DNA of 41,890 bases from Sedimentisphaerales bacterium (GTDB taxonomy: Bacteria > Planctomycetota > Phycisphaerae > Sedimentisphaerales > Anaerobacaceae), in the NCBI GenBank assembly GCA_016934255.1, contig JAFGTG010000478.1, forward strand, positions 1 to 41,890. The letters run 5' to 3'. Position numbers and translations under genes: made by a program. The notes below the pieces were generated by a model that had not been told where the DNA came from, ran no database searches, and was given only the letters and a program-made list of their open reading frames with translations. Below, in pieces: positions 16,730 through 25,130 of this stretch; within the stretch, counting starts at the first letter, position 1; the number at the start of each line of letters is the position of its first letter.

Positions 16730-17665
16730 TTACACCGCAGGGCGGGAGTCGGTTAAGCAAAGATGAACGAGTTCATCGATGATTGCTGTGCCGGCGCACA
16801 TGACTGTATCGGCGCCGCCCCAGTAGAGTTTCAGTGTGCCGTCGTCTTCGGGGACGGCGCCGCAGGTGAAAACAACGTTCGGGACGTAACCTGTGACTTC
16901 CCAAACATCCTCCGGCTGCAAAATCCAGCGATCGCCGACGCCGAGAATCTCGGCCGGATCGTCGAGCTTGTGCAAAGCGGCGCCGAGCCGATAGACGTGC
17001 CCGGCCATCGTCGGGAAGACGCCGTGATAAATGCTGAGCCAGCCTTTATCTGTGCGAATCGGCGGGGCGCCGGGACCGATCTTCGTTTCGTCCCAGTGGT
17101 ATGGCACCGGCTTCATAATCAATCGTGAATCGCCCCAGTGACGTAAATCGGGTGAATAGCTGATCCAGATCGACCACGGGCTGATGTCACTATGCGGCCG
17201 GTCCAGCTTGACATAGCGACCATCGATCTTCTCCGGAAAGAGCACGGTGTTTCGATAATCCGCCTGCGTGATCAACGCCATGCGCTCGACCGATTCGAAA
17301 TCGTACGTCCTGGCCAGGCCAATGCGAACGCCGTGCTGCGAATAGGCGCTGTACGTGATATAGTATGCGCCTTCGAGACAAGTAATGCGCGGGTCTTCGA
17401 CGCCGAAGGCTTCATACTCAGCAAAGAGCGGTTCCTTACTCGGTACCATAAACGGCGCCGGTCCGGCTGTGAAATGAAAACCGTCCTCGCTTTGAGCGAT
17501 TCCGATGATCGACCGGCCCGTATCGAGATGCGAGCGAAACAGCATCACATACCGATCATCGAACTTCGTCACGCCGGCGTTATGAACCGTATGAACCGGA
17601 TATGGAATATCGTCCTTCGTTAAGATTGGATTACCTTCATAACGAGTGATAAACGGCTTATTCAT
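16730..17665 (-). CDS. GH130 family glycosidase / beta-mannoside phosphorylase-like
   Basis: A 311-aa five-bladed beta-propeller enzyme of family GH130. Typical pieces appear in order: RYEGNPILTKDD, HNAGVTKFDDRYVMLFR, GIAQSEDGFHF, the conserved GVEDPRIT containing the catalytic-region Asp, YVKLDRPHS, IWISYSPDLRHWGD, GWLSIYHGV, YRLGAALHKLDDP and LKLYWGGADTVMC. GH130 enzymes act by phosphorolysis (or hydrolysis) of beta-1,2 or beta-1,4 mannosides; the phosphate-binding Arg/His set cannot be decided here. No signal peptide, so it is intracellular. It starts 21 nt after the GT4 gene stop, in the same operon. A second GH130 is at 36055-37014. Confidence 0.93.
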   Translation of the reverse strand: MNKPFITRYEGNPILTKDDIPYPVHTVHNAGVTKFDDRYVMLFRSHLDTGRSIIGIAQSEDGFHFTAGPAPFMVPSKEPLFAEYEAFGVEDPRITCLEGAYYITYSAYSQHGVRIGLARTYDFESVERMALITQADYRNTVLFPEKIDGRYVKLDRPHSDISPWSIWISYSPDLRHWGDSRLIMKPVPYHWDETKIGPGAPPIRTDKGWLSIYHGVFPTMAGHVYRLGAALHKLDDPAEILGVGDRWILQPEDVWEVTGYVPNVVFTCGAVPEDDGTLKLYWGGADTVMCAGTAIIDELVHLCLTDSRPAV

Positions 17666-17686
17666 TATTCACATCCCCAAAAACTT

Positions 17687-18733
17687 TTATTTTCTCTGAG
17701 CTTCTCGCCGGAAGATTTCGGCATAAACCTTTTCGTAGCCGTCAACCATCTTATCGATAGCGAAGTTCTCTTCCACGCGTCGCCGGCACAGGGTGCGGTC
17801 GATGCGGTCGATCTGACCGACGGCCGCCACGGCCTCGTCAACATTATTGACCAGATAACCCGTTTGCTTGTCTGCAACCACTTCCCGGCAGGAACCTAAA
17901 TCCATCGCAATGACCGGCACGCCCGCGGCCATGGATTCAGCCATCACCAGACCGAAACGTTCGGGGATTAGATTCAGATGAAGCACGGCATAAGCCTGAT
18001 TTAGAAGAGCGTCACGCTGGACCGGATCAACGGGACCGATGTACTGAATCGAAGACTGATTGAGGTGGGGCTTGACGAAAGAATCGAAGTAAGCCTGATC
18101 CTGAATAATGCCGGCAATGATCAAATCCATGCCAGACTTTTTCGCTACCTCGATGGCCAAATGCGTGCCCTTGTCATTGTGGATTCGGCCGTAGTGGACG
18201 AGCTTGTCGCCCGGGGTCTCTCTGAACGTCAGGTTTGAAAGGTCTATACCGTTATAAACGGTCGCAAGGTAAGGTAAGCCTGGGTCTCTATCGGAATCGC
18301 TGATAGAAACGTAATACGACTCTTTGTGGTCGTGGTAAATCCTCAGGATATCCGGCGCGGAAAAGCCGTGGATCGTCGTTAGCATAGGCGTTTTAATGAA
18401 CGGCAGGTAAGTGAGCGGTATATAGTCGAAGTTATTATGAATCAGGTCAAATTCGCCGGCCCGCTGCATCACCTTGGATATATGCAGACACGTAGAAACC
18501 AGAGGGATATGATTTTTATCTTCCTCGTAGCCTTTTTCGATCCACCCATCGAGTTTCGCACTCGTCACGGAGTCTTGGGTCGCAAAAAGCGTCACGTTCT
18601 TCCAGCCGCGGGCGACCAAACCCTCGGTGATATTACTCGCAACGGTCTCCCACGCACCGTACGCCCTTGGAGGCGTGCGCCACGCGACCGGCGACAAAAT
18701 AGCAATGCGTTTATTCCGAATATCCCTATTCAT
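17687..18733 (-). CDS. Glycosyltransferase, family GT4 (GT-B fold)
   Basis: A 348-aa GT-B enzyme. The N-terminal domain starts RIAILSPVAWRTPPRAYGAWE, with an acceptor-side glycine loop, and includes FDLIHNNFDY and TTIHGFSAPDIL. The nucleotide-sugar-binding domain has LVHYGRIHNDKGTHLAIEVAKKS, IQYIGPVDPVQRDALLNQA and the retaining GT4 EX7E motif in ERFGLVMAESMAAGVPVIAMDLGSCREVV. It lacks a signal peptide. Its downstream partner is a GH130, so the two may make and recycle a mannose-containing glycan or osmolyte; this is inferred. The start is backed by almost no ribosome site: an AGG at 18743-18741, 7 nt upstream, comes from the repeat array itself. Confidence 0.92.
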   Translation of the reverse strand: MNRDIRNKRIAILSPVAWRTPPRAYGAWETVASNITEGLVARGWKNVTLFATQDSVTSAKLDGWIEKGYEEDKNHIPLVSTCLHISKVMQRAGEFDLIHNNFDYIPLTYLPFIKTPMLTTIHGFSAPDILRIYHDHKESYYVSISDSDRDPGLPYLATVYNGIDLSNLTFRETPGDKLVHYGRIHNDKGTHLAIEVAKKSGMDLIIAGIIQDQAYFDSFVKPHLNQSSIQYIGPVDPVQRDALLNQAYAVLHLNLIPERFGLVMAESMAAGVPVIAMDLGSCREVVADKQTGYLVNNVDEAVAAVGQIDRIDRTLCRRRVEENFAIDKMVDGYEKVYAEIFRREAQRK

Positions 18734-18736
18734 ATA

Positions 18737-18842
18737 AGTGCCTAAAGTTAAAAGTGACTAAAGTGACTAAAGTTAAACGGAACGTCATCATACGGAATTC
18801 ACTTTAGTCACTTTAGCTCATTTTAGTCACTTTAGCTCACTT
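18737..18842. repeat. Inverted degenerate word array B (AGTGACTAA word)
   Basis: The left arm (18737-18777) carries AGTGCCTAA, AGTTAAA, AGTGACTAA, AGTGACTAA and AGTTAA head to tail. The right arm (18800-18842) carries the reverse complement (CACTTTAGTCACTTTAG, then TTTTAGTCACTTTAGCTCAC). The arms flank a unique 22-nt centre. The left arm begins 3 nt upstream of the GT4 start codon. The same word is used at array C (23761-24015). Confidence 0.85.
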
Positions 18843-18980
18843 CAATCCTGTAGGCCGTGTCCACCTCAAGTGGATCGCACACCCAATCAACTCCTCCAAT
18901 ATACCAAAGTCAATTCATGCTTATCAAGCTTTTCCGGTTATGCGCGGTCCTGAAACATTTCATTCCAAGGTCCGATTTTC

Positions 18981-19009
18981 TTGCATTAGCCAAGGAAAAA
19001 TGATATAAT
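18981..19009 (+). promoter_or_regulatory. Sigma70-type promoter of the dockerin/LamG gene
   Basis: TTGCAT (18981-18986) and a perfect TATAAT (19004-19009) are spaced by 17 nt. They lie about 70 nt before the GTG start at 19078 and leave room for the GGAGGG ribosome site at 19063-19068. By sequence this is the best promoter in the window. Confidence 0.72.
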
Positions 19010-19077
19010 CTGCTGGGTATAATGTTGGGAGCATAGCCATCGATACTGTCAAAATCTGGTTTGGAGGGTAACGTAAA

Positions 19078-21339
19078 GTGAAGGGTTGCCTGTTAGCTCT
19101 AACAGTGGTCTTTTGGGTGTTATCGCCCGGTGAGACGGCCCTGGCCGAAGAAGGTACGTTCGAGTATCCATGCTATCTGATCGATGCCTTCGACGCGGAC
19201 AGTAGCTGCTGGGAGGGTATGGATGCCGAGGGTAATTATCGAGGCCCAATTCAGGTCGTCCCGGAAAAGTGGCTGGTCGGCCCGCCTCCTTCGGAGAAAT
19301 CGGGTGTGACGCTGCCGCCGGACCACTGGGTGGATCTGCAATTTCGCGGCCGGATCGTGGACGGCCTGGAACAGGATATCACGATGATCGAACTGGGGCC
19401 CGTCAGCGAGCAAGCCCTTGTTTTTATTACCGATGGACTCGATCAGGAATACTTGCTGGGTCGGGTTTTGGCCGGGAGTGTCGGCGCCGGAGTCGATCCA
19501 AGCGAAATTAACATCGACCTAATCGATGTCATCCTGCCGTTCGAACCGTGCGCTTTGCGCATCCTCGGCTTAGATCACGGGGGAGAAGCCCCCGGATTCG
19601 ATATTGCAAGCGTCCAGGCGAGAATCTGCACCAATTGTGGCTCAACGGCCCATTATCCCATCCCCGTCGATCGCGCGAAGAACTTGCCGACGGATGTTGT
19701 GCTGAGTTGGCTGCCGGGTCACTCCACACAAAAACATACGGTTTATTTCGGTGACAATCTCAGCGATGTGGATACCAATGCAACTCCCGTTAGCGATCCC
19801 TCACAGCCGCAGGACGCCAACACATTCGATCCCGGCAAACTCGAATTAGGCAAGACGTATTATTGGCGGATCGACGAAGTAAACGACACCCAGATTCAGC
19901 CCGGCGTCATTTGGAGCTTTACGACGATCGATCACCGCGTTGTGGATGATTTTGACCAGTATAACCTTCTCAATCCGAGCGATCCCAATAATATCAACTT
20001 CAACGACGCCTGGAAGGACGCCAACATTTACGTAACGTCCGAACAGACGCACACATGCAGCAAAAAATCAATGATGTTCGATTACTGGTACTATCACTTC
20101 ACTGATTATACCGAAGCGATCCAGACGTTCGATCCGGCACAGGACTGGACAGCGGCCGGTGAAAAAGTCCTGGAGCTTTTCTTCTTCGGTCGATCATACA
20201 ATAGTCCGGCTCAGATGTATCTCGTACTGGATGATGAGGACTCCGAAACGATCATCTCCTATCCCGGCGACGCTAACGATCTGAAAAATGAATCATGGCA
20301 GGTCTGGCGGATCGATCTAAACGCACTGAACGATCCGAACTTAAACCTGGCCAATATCACGAGCATCGCCCTCGGCTTTTGCGCCGAAGTCGGTCAACCA
20401 TTCAGCTTGGGCAGCGGCAGAGTGTTTTTTGATGACATCCGTTTATATCCAACCCGATGCCTGCGAGAGAATCAAGTGGAGGCCGATTTCGACGGTAATT
20501 GTGTCGTGGACGCGAAAGACCTGGAAGAAATGGCTCTCCGCTGGCTCGACAGAGGATATAATATATACCCCGTGACGCCCCCCGGCGATCCGGTTCTCTG
20601 GTACACATTCGACGGCGATACCAACGATAGCGCCGGGAAAAACGACGGTCGGTTGCGCGGCGAACCAACATACACACAGGGCGTTTACGGCCAGGCGATC
20701 CACTTCAATGGGAAGCGGGACGCCGTGGAACTCACAAACGCTCCGGCTGTATTCTTGGACATCGAGGAAGGAATCACCATCACGTTCTGGCAATATGGGG
20801 ACAATTCAACACACCTCAGCGACACCCTGTGTTGCTCGAATTACATATACGGACTGGACGATCCGGTTATCGCTATCAACCTCGGTTGCTGGAGGCCGCC
20901 CGGCCGATACAATTGGGACTGTGGCCACCCCTGGTCGTTTGATAACCGGCTCAGCGGAAACCACCGTTATCCAAGTGAATGGTCCGGTCGGTGGAACCAT
21001 TGGGCTTTCACTAAAGACGTCCAAACCGGAACCATGCAAATCTTCCTCAACGGCTTGCTATATGACAGCCGAATCGGAACGAACTCACCGATCTCCGGGA
21101 TCACGTCCTTTGAAATCGGCTCCGGCTGGTACGGAGGGTACGACGGTCTCATCGACGACTTTAGAATCTACAATTACGCCCTTTCACAATCTGAGGTCGC
21201 CTACGTTGCCACAAACGGAACGGGCCTTTTCGAACAGCCGCTCATGATTCCGATGGATTTGAACGAGGACGATCAGATCGACTTCTCGGACTTTGCCGTA
21301 TTAGCCGATCATTGGCTTGAAAAACAGCTTTGGCCTTAA
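19078..21339 (+). CDS. Secreted LamG protein with internal and C-terminal dockerin-like repeats
   Basis: 753 aa from a GTG (GGAGGG ribosome site 9 nt upstream). A signal peptide covers residues 1-23 (CLLALTVVFWVLSPGETALA). Next come a region with paired cysteines, and a fibronectin-III-like segment at about 200-285 (NLPTDVVLSWLPGHSTQKHTV to YYWRIDEVNDT). A beta-rich domain follows at about 290-465. A dockerin-like EF-hand repeat lies near 468-490 (DFDGNCVVDAKDLEEMALRWL). A LamG/concanavalin-A-like domain fills about 505-715, and the C-terminal repeat is DLNEDDQIDFSDFAVLADHWL. Such dockerin-like tails are widespread in Phycisphaerae, where no cellulosome scaffold is known; they may serve surface attachment or sorting. 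The glycan ligand is unknown and no catalytic domain was seen. Confidence 0.85.
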   Translation: MKGCLLALTVVFWVLSPGETALAEEGTFEYPCYLIDAFDADSSCWEGMDAEGNYRGPIQVVPEKWLVGPPPSEKSGVTLPPDHWVDLQFRGRIVDGLEQDITMIELGPVSEQALVFITDGLDQEYLLGRVLAGSVGAGVDPSEINIDLIDVILPFEPCALRILGLDHGGEAPGFDIASVQARICTNCGSTAHYPIPVDRAKNLPTDVVLSWLPGHSTQKHTVYFGDNLSDVDTNATPVSDPSQPQDANTFDPGKLELGKTYYWRIDEVNDTQIQPGVIWSFTTIDHRVVDDFDQYNLLNPSDPNNINFNDAWKDANIYVTSEQTHTCSKKSMMFDYWYYHFTDYTEAIQTFDPAQDWTAAGEKVLELFFFGRSYNSPAQMYLVLDDEDSETIISYPGDANDLKNESWQVWRIDLNALNDPNLNLANITSIALGFCAEVGQPFSLGSGRVFFDDIRLYPTRCLRENQVEADFDGNCVVDAKDLEEMALRWLDRGYNIYPVTPPGDPVLWYTFDGDTNDSAGKNDGRLRGEPTYTQGVYGQAIHFNGKRDAVELTNAPAVFLDIEEGITITFWQYGDNSTHLSDTLCCSNYIYGLDDPVIAINLGCWRPPGRYNWDCGHPWSFDNRLSGNHRYPSEWSGRWNHWAFTKDVQTGTMQIFLNGLLYDSRIGTNSPISGITSFEIGSGWYGGYDGLIDDFRIYNYALSQSEVAYVATNGTGLFEQPLMIPMDLNEDDQIDFSDFAVLADHWLEKQLWP

Positions 21340-21646
21340 TCCAGGCGGTTTCATCTGAGCATAAAGTAACATTGAAAGAATGATTTAGCCCTCTTATGGA
21401 CCCAACAAAACCTTTCTATTTGCTCAATAATCCGGTTTTCTCTTGAATTCAGCCGGATCATATAAATAATCCAGATGGTGGTTTTCAGAGATTCCGATTC
21501 CGAGAAAGAGTATCGTAATTTTTTGAATTGCCGGTACTTATAAGCATAGTACGACAAGAATTCGAGAAACAGCCCCTCTTTTCCAGCCGATACCAACTAC
21601 GTCATAATATCGTGAAGTACAAAAAAGGGTAAATCGTATTTTTTTC

Positions 21647-21675
21647 TTGACCATATTATAAAGATGCTCTACGAT
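21647..21675 (+). promoter_or_regulatory. Sigma70-type promoter upstream of unassigned interval
   Basis: TTGACC (21647-21652) and TACGAT (21670-21675) are 17 nt apart. No gene starts within 490 nt downstream, so the transcript would be a non-coding RNA or a long rny leader. Confidence 0.45.
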
Positions 21676-21981
21676 GAAGTTAGCGTTAGCAACAATTGAT
21701 GAATAAGACTGTGGTTTGTCCCGATTTTCGGATTAACAACATCACTTAATCAGGGGACGCTTGTAAGCAAAGGGTTAACAGCCCTTTTGTTAGTCGGTAG
21801 TAAAAGTTACAAAGACACCTTCGGCAATGTTAACAGCTTGGAAGAAAACGGGTTTCCAGGCAGCATATAACATACTGAAAGTGAGTTTAGCATGAAACGA
21901 AATCTGTGTGCGATAGTATTCGATTACCCACAAGGGAGTATTAGTTTTGGAAACTCAATCAGCAAAGAGCAAAATAGGAAT

Positions 21982-22010
21982 CGGCCTTTTGAGATCAATA
22001 GGGCCGTTTT
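21982..22010 (+). terminator. Possible intrinsic terminator
   Basis: CGGCCTT (21982-21988) pairs with AGGGCCG (22000-22006, one G-T pair), followed by TTTT. The T-run is short and the loop long (11 nt), so it is a modest candidate. If active, it would end a transcript of about 330 nt starting near 21681. Confidence 0.4.
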
Positions 22011-22175
22011 CACAACAGATTGTGGAAATCTGTAGCTGATCCTGCGCCCATGCAATAAAGATTTCGTTTATCATTGCCATCCCTTTGGAACTTCTCTGCT
22101 GAAGAGACCATCGTCTTTCCCATCAAATCGTGCTGCGATAACTCTATGATAGTGGTATGGGAAAGGTTGTAAATT

Positions 22176-23753
22176 ATGGATATTCTAATGGAAACTTCCT
22201 TGGGGATCATCGGCGCTCTCGTGATCGGTCTTGCTCTGGGCGGATGTTTAGTCGCCATCATCACCCAGATGATCAGCCGGGCAAAGGCCAAAACCTTCCA
22301 GGAAGACCTGCAACGACAAATTGACGGGGCTAAAAAAGAAGCGGAAAACATCATCAAATCCGCCCAGATTGACGCGAAAGCCGAAACGATGAAACGGCGG
22401 GAACAAGTCGCCGCCGAGGCCGGTAAAATCCGGGCCGAACTGCACGAAAATGAATTACGACTCACCAAACGAGAAGATACCCTCGACCGCCAGACGGAAC
22501 TGCTCCAGCAGCGTGAAAAGGCCCTCAAACAGCAACATGAAGACAATGAACGAAGGGCGCGCAATATCACCCAGAATGAAAAACAACTCGCGGTGTTGAT
22601 TGCCCAGCAGAAAAACCAACTGCTCAAAATCACCGCGATGGACATCGAAGAAGCGAAGAGCCTGCTGTTAAAGCGTCTCGAAGATGAATGTGAGCACGAA
22701 ATGTCGTCTCTGATCCAGCGGAAGCTGGAAGAAACAACCGAAACGGCCGACGAAAAGAGCCGGGAAATCATCAGCGCCGCCATCCAGCGCTATGCCGCCG
22801 AGCATACCTGCGAGGTCACGGTCTCGACCGTCGAGATCCCGAACGACGATATGAAGGGCCGAATCATCGGCCGGGAAGGCCGGAACATCCGGGCGTTCGA
22901 GAAAGCAACCGGCGTGGACGTCATCGTCGATGACACACCCGGCATGATCGTCGTCAGCGGGTTCAATCCCGTCCGGCGGGAAGTGGCCCGCCTGTCGATG
23001 GAACGCCTCATACAGGATGGACGTATCCATCCCTCGCGCATCGAAGAACTCGTCGCCCAAACCAAAAAGGACGTCAATCACAAGCTCCTGCAGATCGGTA
23101 AAGACGCCGCCGTCGAGACGAACATTCGGGGCTTGAGCAATAAAGTCCTCAGCCTGCTCGGCGCTTTGAGCTATCGCACGAGCTACGGCCAGAACGTCCT
23201 GCGCCACAGCGTTGAGGTGGCTTTTCTGGCGCAGGTCATGGCCGACGAGCTCGGCCTCGACGGCACCATCGCCCGCCGGGCCGGCTTGCTGCACGATATC
23301 GGCAAAGCCATCGACCACGACGTCGAAGGCAATCACCCGACCATCGGGACCAATTTTCTCAAGCGTTTTAACGAGTCGCCGATCGTCCTTAACGCCGTTG
23401 CGGGTCATCATGGCGACGTTCCGCCGGATAATCCCTATACGCCGCTGGTGGCCGCCGCTGATGCGATCAGCGCCTCGCGTCCCGGCGCCCGCAGAGAAAC
23501 GCTCGAACGGTATATCAAACGGCTGGAAAAACTCGAGGAGATCGCCACGGGTTTCAAAGGCGTCGAGAACGCTTACGCCATCCAGGCCGGCCGGGAAATC
23601 CGCGTTATCGTCGCCGCCGACGAAGTGGACGACGAGGCCGCCGTCAAAGTGGCGCGGGACATCGCCAACAAGGTCGAGAACGAGATGACCTATCCCGGCG
23701 AAATCCAGATCACGCTGCTCCGCGAGGTCCGCTGTATCGAATATGCGAAATAA
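22176..23753 (+). CDS. rny: Ribonuclease Y
   Basis: A 525-aa membrane-anchored endoribonuclease that starts mRNA decay. Standard RNase Y order is complete: an N-terminal membrane helix (about 8-31), a long Lys/Glu/Gln-rich coiled coil (about 35-205), a KH RNA-binding domain whose GxxG loop lies in RIIGREGRNIRAFE (229-242), and an HD phosphohydrolase domain with His373-Asp374 in LLHDIGKAID, HH in AGHHGDVPP, and the closing Asp in VAAADAIS. Length matches the family (about 510-525). GGAAAGG lies 9 nt before the ATG. It is followed by the ymdB-like gene, the same neighbour as in Bacillus subtilis, although here a 270-nt repeat region separates them. Confidence 0.96.
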   Translation: MDILMETSLGIIGALVIGLALGGCLVAIITQMISRAKAKTFQEDLQRQIDGAKKEAENIIKSAQIDAKAETMKRREQVAAEAGKIRAELHENELRLTKREDTLDRQTELLQQREKALKQQHEDNERRARNITQNEKQLAVLIAQQKNQLLKITAMDIEEAKSLLLKRLEDECEHEMSSLIQRKLEETTETADEKSREIISAAIQRYAAEHTCEVTVSTVEIPNDDMKGRIIGREGRNIRAFEKATGVDVIVDDTPGMIVVSGFNPVRREVARLSMERLIQDGRIHPSRIEELVAQTKKDVNHKLLQIGKDAAVETNIRGLSNKVLSLLGALSYRTSYGQNVLRHSVEVAFLAQVMADELGLDGTIARRAGLLHDIGKAIDHDVEGNHPTIGTNFLKRFNESPIVLNAVAGHHGDVPPDNPYTPLVAAADAISASRPGARRETLERYIKRLEKLEEIATGFKGVENAYAIQAGREIRVIVAADEVDDEAAVKVARDIANKVENEMTYPGEIQITLLREVRCIEYAK

Positions 23754-23760
23754 CGGAAAA

Positions 23761-24015
23761 AAGTGACTAAAGTGACTAAAGTGACTAAAGTGAACTAAAG
23801 TGTCTAAAGTGAACGAAAGTGAACGACAGTAAAAACGAAGCTGTCATTCTGAGCGCAAAGAGCCTTTAGCCCTGAGCGAAGCCGAAGGGGAAGAATCTTG
23901 TTCGTAAGCCAGACCCCTCAGCGGAGTTTACCCTGAGCACAGCCGAACGGGTTCGGGATGACACTTACGTGTCATTTTTGGCACTTTAGGCACTCTCAAC
24001 TTTAGGCACTTTTAA
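23761..24015. repeat. Inverted degenerate word array C (AGTGACTAA word) around a palindromic insert
   Basis: The left arm (23761-23830) has seven head-to-tail copies of a 9-10 nt word: AGTGACTAA three times, then AGTGAACTAA, AGTGTCTAA, AGTGAACGAA and AGTGAACGAC. The right arm (23969-24015) has the inverse word as GGCACTTTAGGCACT and CTTTAGGCACTTTTA. The arms enclose a separate element at 23840-23964. The array starts 7 nt after the rny stop and ends about 10 nt before the next start codon. Confidence 0.87.
23840..23964. repeat. REP/MITE-like palindromic element inside array C
   Basis: The element begins CTGTCATTCTGAGC and ends CGGGATGACAC, so its ends pair (TGTCAT with ATGACA). Inside are two forms of the phrase CCTGAGC-(g)A(A)GCCGAA-(c)GGG, near 23871-23889 and 23931-23951. 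TCATTCTGAGCG...GAAGAATCT-type sequences recur as dispersed repeats in many bacterial phyla, so this is likely a member of a known style of non-coding repeat, without any coding capacity. Confidence 0.65.
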
Positions 24016-24024
24016 AATCTAATT

Positions 24025-24876
24025 ATGAAACTCAATATCCTATGCATAGGTGACATTGTCGGCCGGCCCGGCAGACGAATCATTGCCGACAAGCTTAAAG
24101 CCCTGGTCAAGGAGCGCAGCATTGATTGCGTGATCGCCAACGCCGAAAACGCCGCCGGCGGCTCCGGCCTGACGCCGCAAATCTACAACAAACTACTCCG
24201 CTACGGCGTCAACCTGATCACGTTAGGCGACCACACCTATCGCAAGCGGGAAATCATCCCGACGCTCGAAACCGCCGACAACATCGTCCGCCCGGCTAAT
24301 TTCCCTACCAGCGCCGCCGGCAAAGGCACCGCGATGTATAAGACCGGCAAAGGACCGACCGTGGCCGTCGTCGCCCTGATCGGCCGGCTTTTTATGAAGC
24401 CCGGCGACTGCCCGTACAACATGATCGATCGCATTCTACCTCGGCTCCAGCAGGAAGCGGATGTCATCGTCGTCGATATGCACGCCGAGGCCACCAGCGA
24501 AAAGATCGCGATGGGCTACCATCTGGACGGCCGGGTCAGCCTGTGCTTCGGCACGCACACTCACGTCGCGACCGCCGACGAGCGAATCATGCCCAAGGGC
24601 ACCGCCTACATCACCGATATCGGCATGACCGGCCCGCACGACTCCATCCTCGGCCGGGGCGTCGAGAGCGTCCTGAAGTCGTTCCGAACGCAGATGCCGT
24701 ACCCGTTCGAGATCGCCACCGACGACGTCAGAATGAACGGCGTCTTAGCCACCATCGACAGCCACACCAAGAAGGCTGAACGCATCGAGCGCATCCGCAT
24801 CGACGCCGAGACCTCCGACGCGACCAGTTACGACAGCGACGACGGCAAGCCCGAATATCTCAACAACCACTTTTAA
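24025..24876 (+). CDS. ymdB: YmdB-family metallophosphoesterase
   Basis: A 283-aa member of the TIGR00282/YmdB family, a di-metal phosphodiesterase shown in Bacillus to act on 2',3'-cyclic nucleotides and to affect biofilm gene expression. Motifs: CIGDIVGRPGRR (Asp10 metal ligand), ANAENAAGGSGLT (Glu41-Asn42), TLGDHTYRKREI (Asp69-His70), VVDMHAEATSEK and FGTHTHVATAD (His ligands). At residue 69 most relatives have Asn (GNH); here it is Asp. The C-terminus has about 20 extra polar residues. It pairs with rny as in Firmicutes. No Shine-Dalgarno precedes the ATG, as array C occupies the leader. Confidence 0.92.
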   Translation: MKLNILCIGDIVGRPGRRIIADKLKALVKERSIDCVIANAENAAGGSGLTPQIYNKLLRYGVNLITLGDHTYRKREIIPTLETADNIVRPANFPTSAAGKGTAMYKTGKGPTVAVVALIGRLFMKPGDCPYNMIDRILPRLQQEADVIVVDMHAEATSEKIAMGYHLDGRVSLCFGTHTHVATADERIMPKGTAYITDIGMTGPHDSILGRGVESVLKSFRTQMPYPFEIATDDVRMNGVLATIDSHTKKAERIERIRIDAETSDATSYDSDDGKPEYLNNHF

Positions 24877-25130
24877 ACTCGTCTTGCGTCTTTCGTCTTG
24901 CGTATCGCGTATTGCGAATCCAGCTCGACATATTGGCTTTGATTGGCTTTGTTTTTGGGTGGTTTACTCAATCAGTTCATCACGCAACTCCTTATAAACA
25001 AGATGATTAAGCCGCTTGCGGGCCTAAGCCAATTGGCTTTGTTTTGTAAATTCGTTCTCGCAACACACATCACGCAATCCTCAATACGAAGTCAATTGGC
25101 TTTGTTTTACACAATCACCCTCCTTTTTGT
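24877..25130. repeat. Repeat locus D (CGTCTTGCGT words and ATTGGCTTTG units)
   Basis: Directly after the ymdB stop, CGTCTTGCGTCTTTCGTCTT and TGCGTATCGCGTATTGCG form a word array. ATTGGCTTTG then occurs at 24932, 24942, 25032 and 25095; the last two copies continue as TTTT. ATCACGCAA plus a TCC-like tail follows the units at about 24979 and 25069, so a 60-90 nt composite unit is repeated. The later CGCAATCCTCAATACGAAG is roughly the inverse of the starting words. No gene. Confidence 0.75.

Larger units (their letters stand above)
21340..22175. other. Intergenic region of 836 nt with unassigned transcript signals
   Basis: No convincing protein gene. A 47-codon frame from 21892 (MKRNLCAIVFDYPQG...) has no ribosome site and spans the hairpin at 21982-22006. 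The interval between the promoter at 21647 and the hairpin at 21982 is about 330 nt, contains the word GTTAACAGC twice (near 21775 and 21827), and does not match tmRNA, RNase P, SRP or a riboswitch class that I recognise. It could be a small RNA or the long leader of rny. Confidence 0.4.

Noticed and set aside
16685-16756. Small frame MPHQSDSKSNS... with AAAAGGAG upstream
   Set aside because: Only 23 codons, the ribosome site is 14 nt away, and the end overlaps the GH130 gene on the other strand. Probably chance or a gene-start remnant.
21680-22010. tmRNA, RNase P RNA, 6S RNA or SRP RNA upstream of rny
   Set aside because: The length would suit tmRNA, but none of the conserved ends or cores that I know (tmRNA start and CCA end, RNase P GAGGAAAGTC, SRP GGAAGGAAGC) is present.
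21892-22038. 47-codon frame MKRNLCAIVFDYPQG...
   Set aside because: No ribosome site, and it spans the terminator-like hairpin at 21982-22006.
22010-22783. 257-aa frame antisense to rny
   Set aside because: It mirrors the Lys/Glu-rich coiled coil of RNase Y; low-complexity Ser/Arg composition and no ribosome site.
22668-23411. 247-aa frame antisense to rny
   Set aside because: Shadow of the KH/HD coding region; no motifs of its own.
23761-23830. CRISPR array or iterons at the AGTGACTAA repeats
   Set aside because: Units are 9-10 nt head to tail without spacers, and there is no replication or cas gene nearby.
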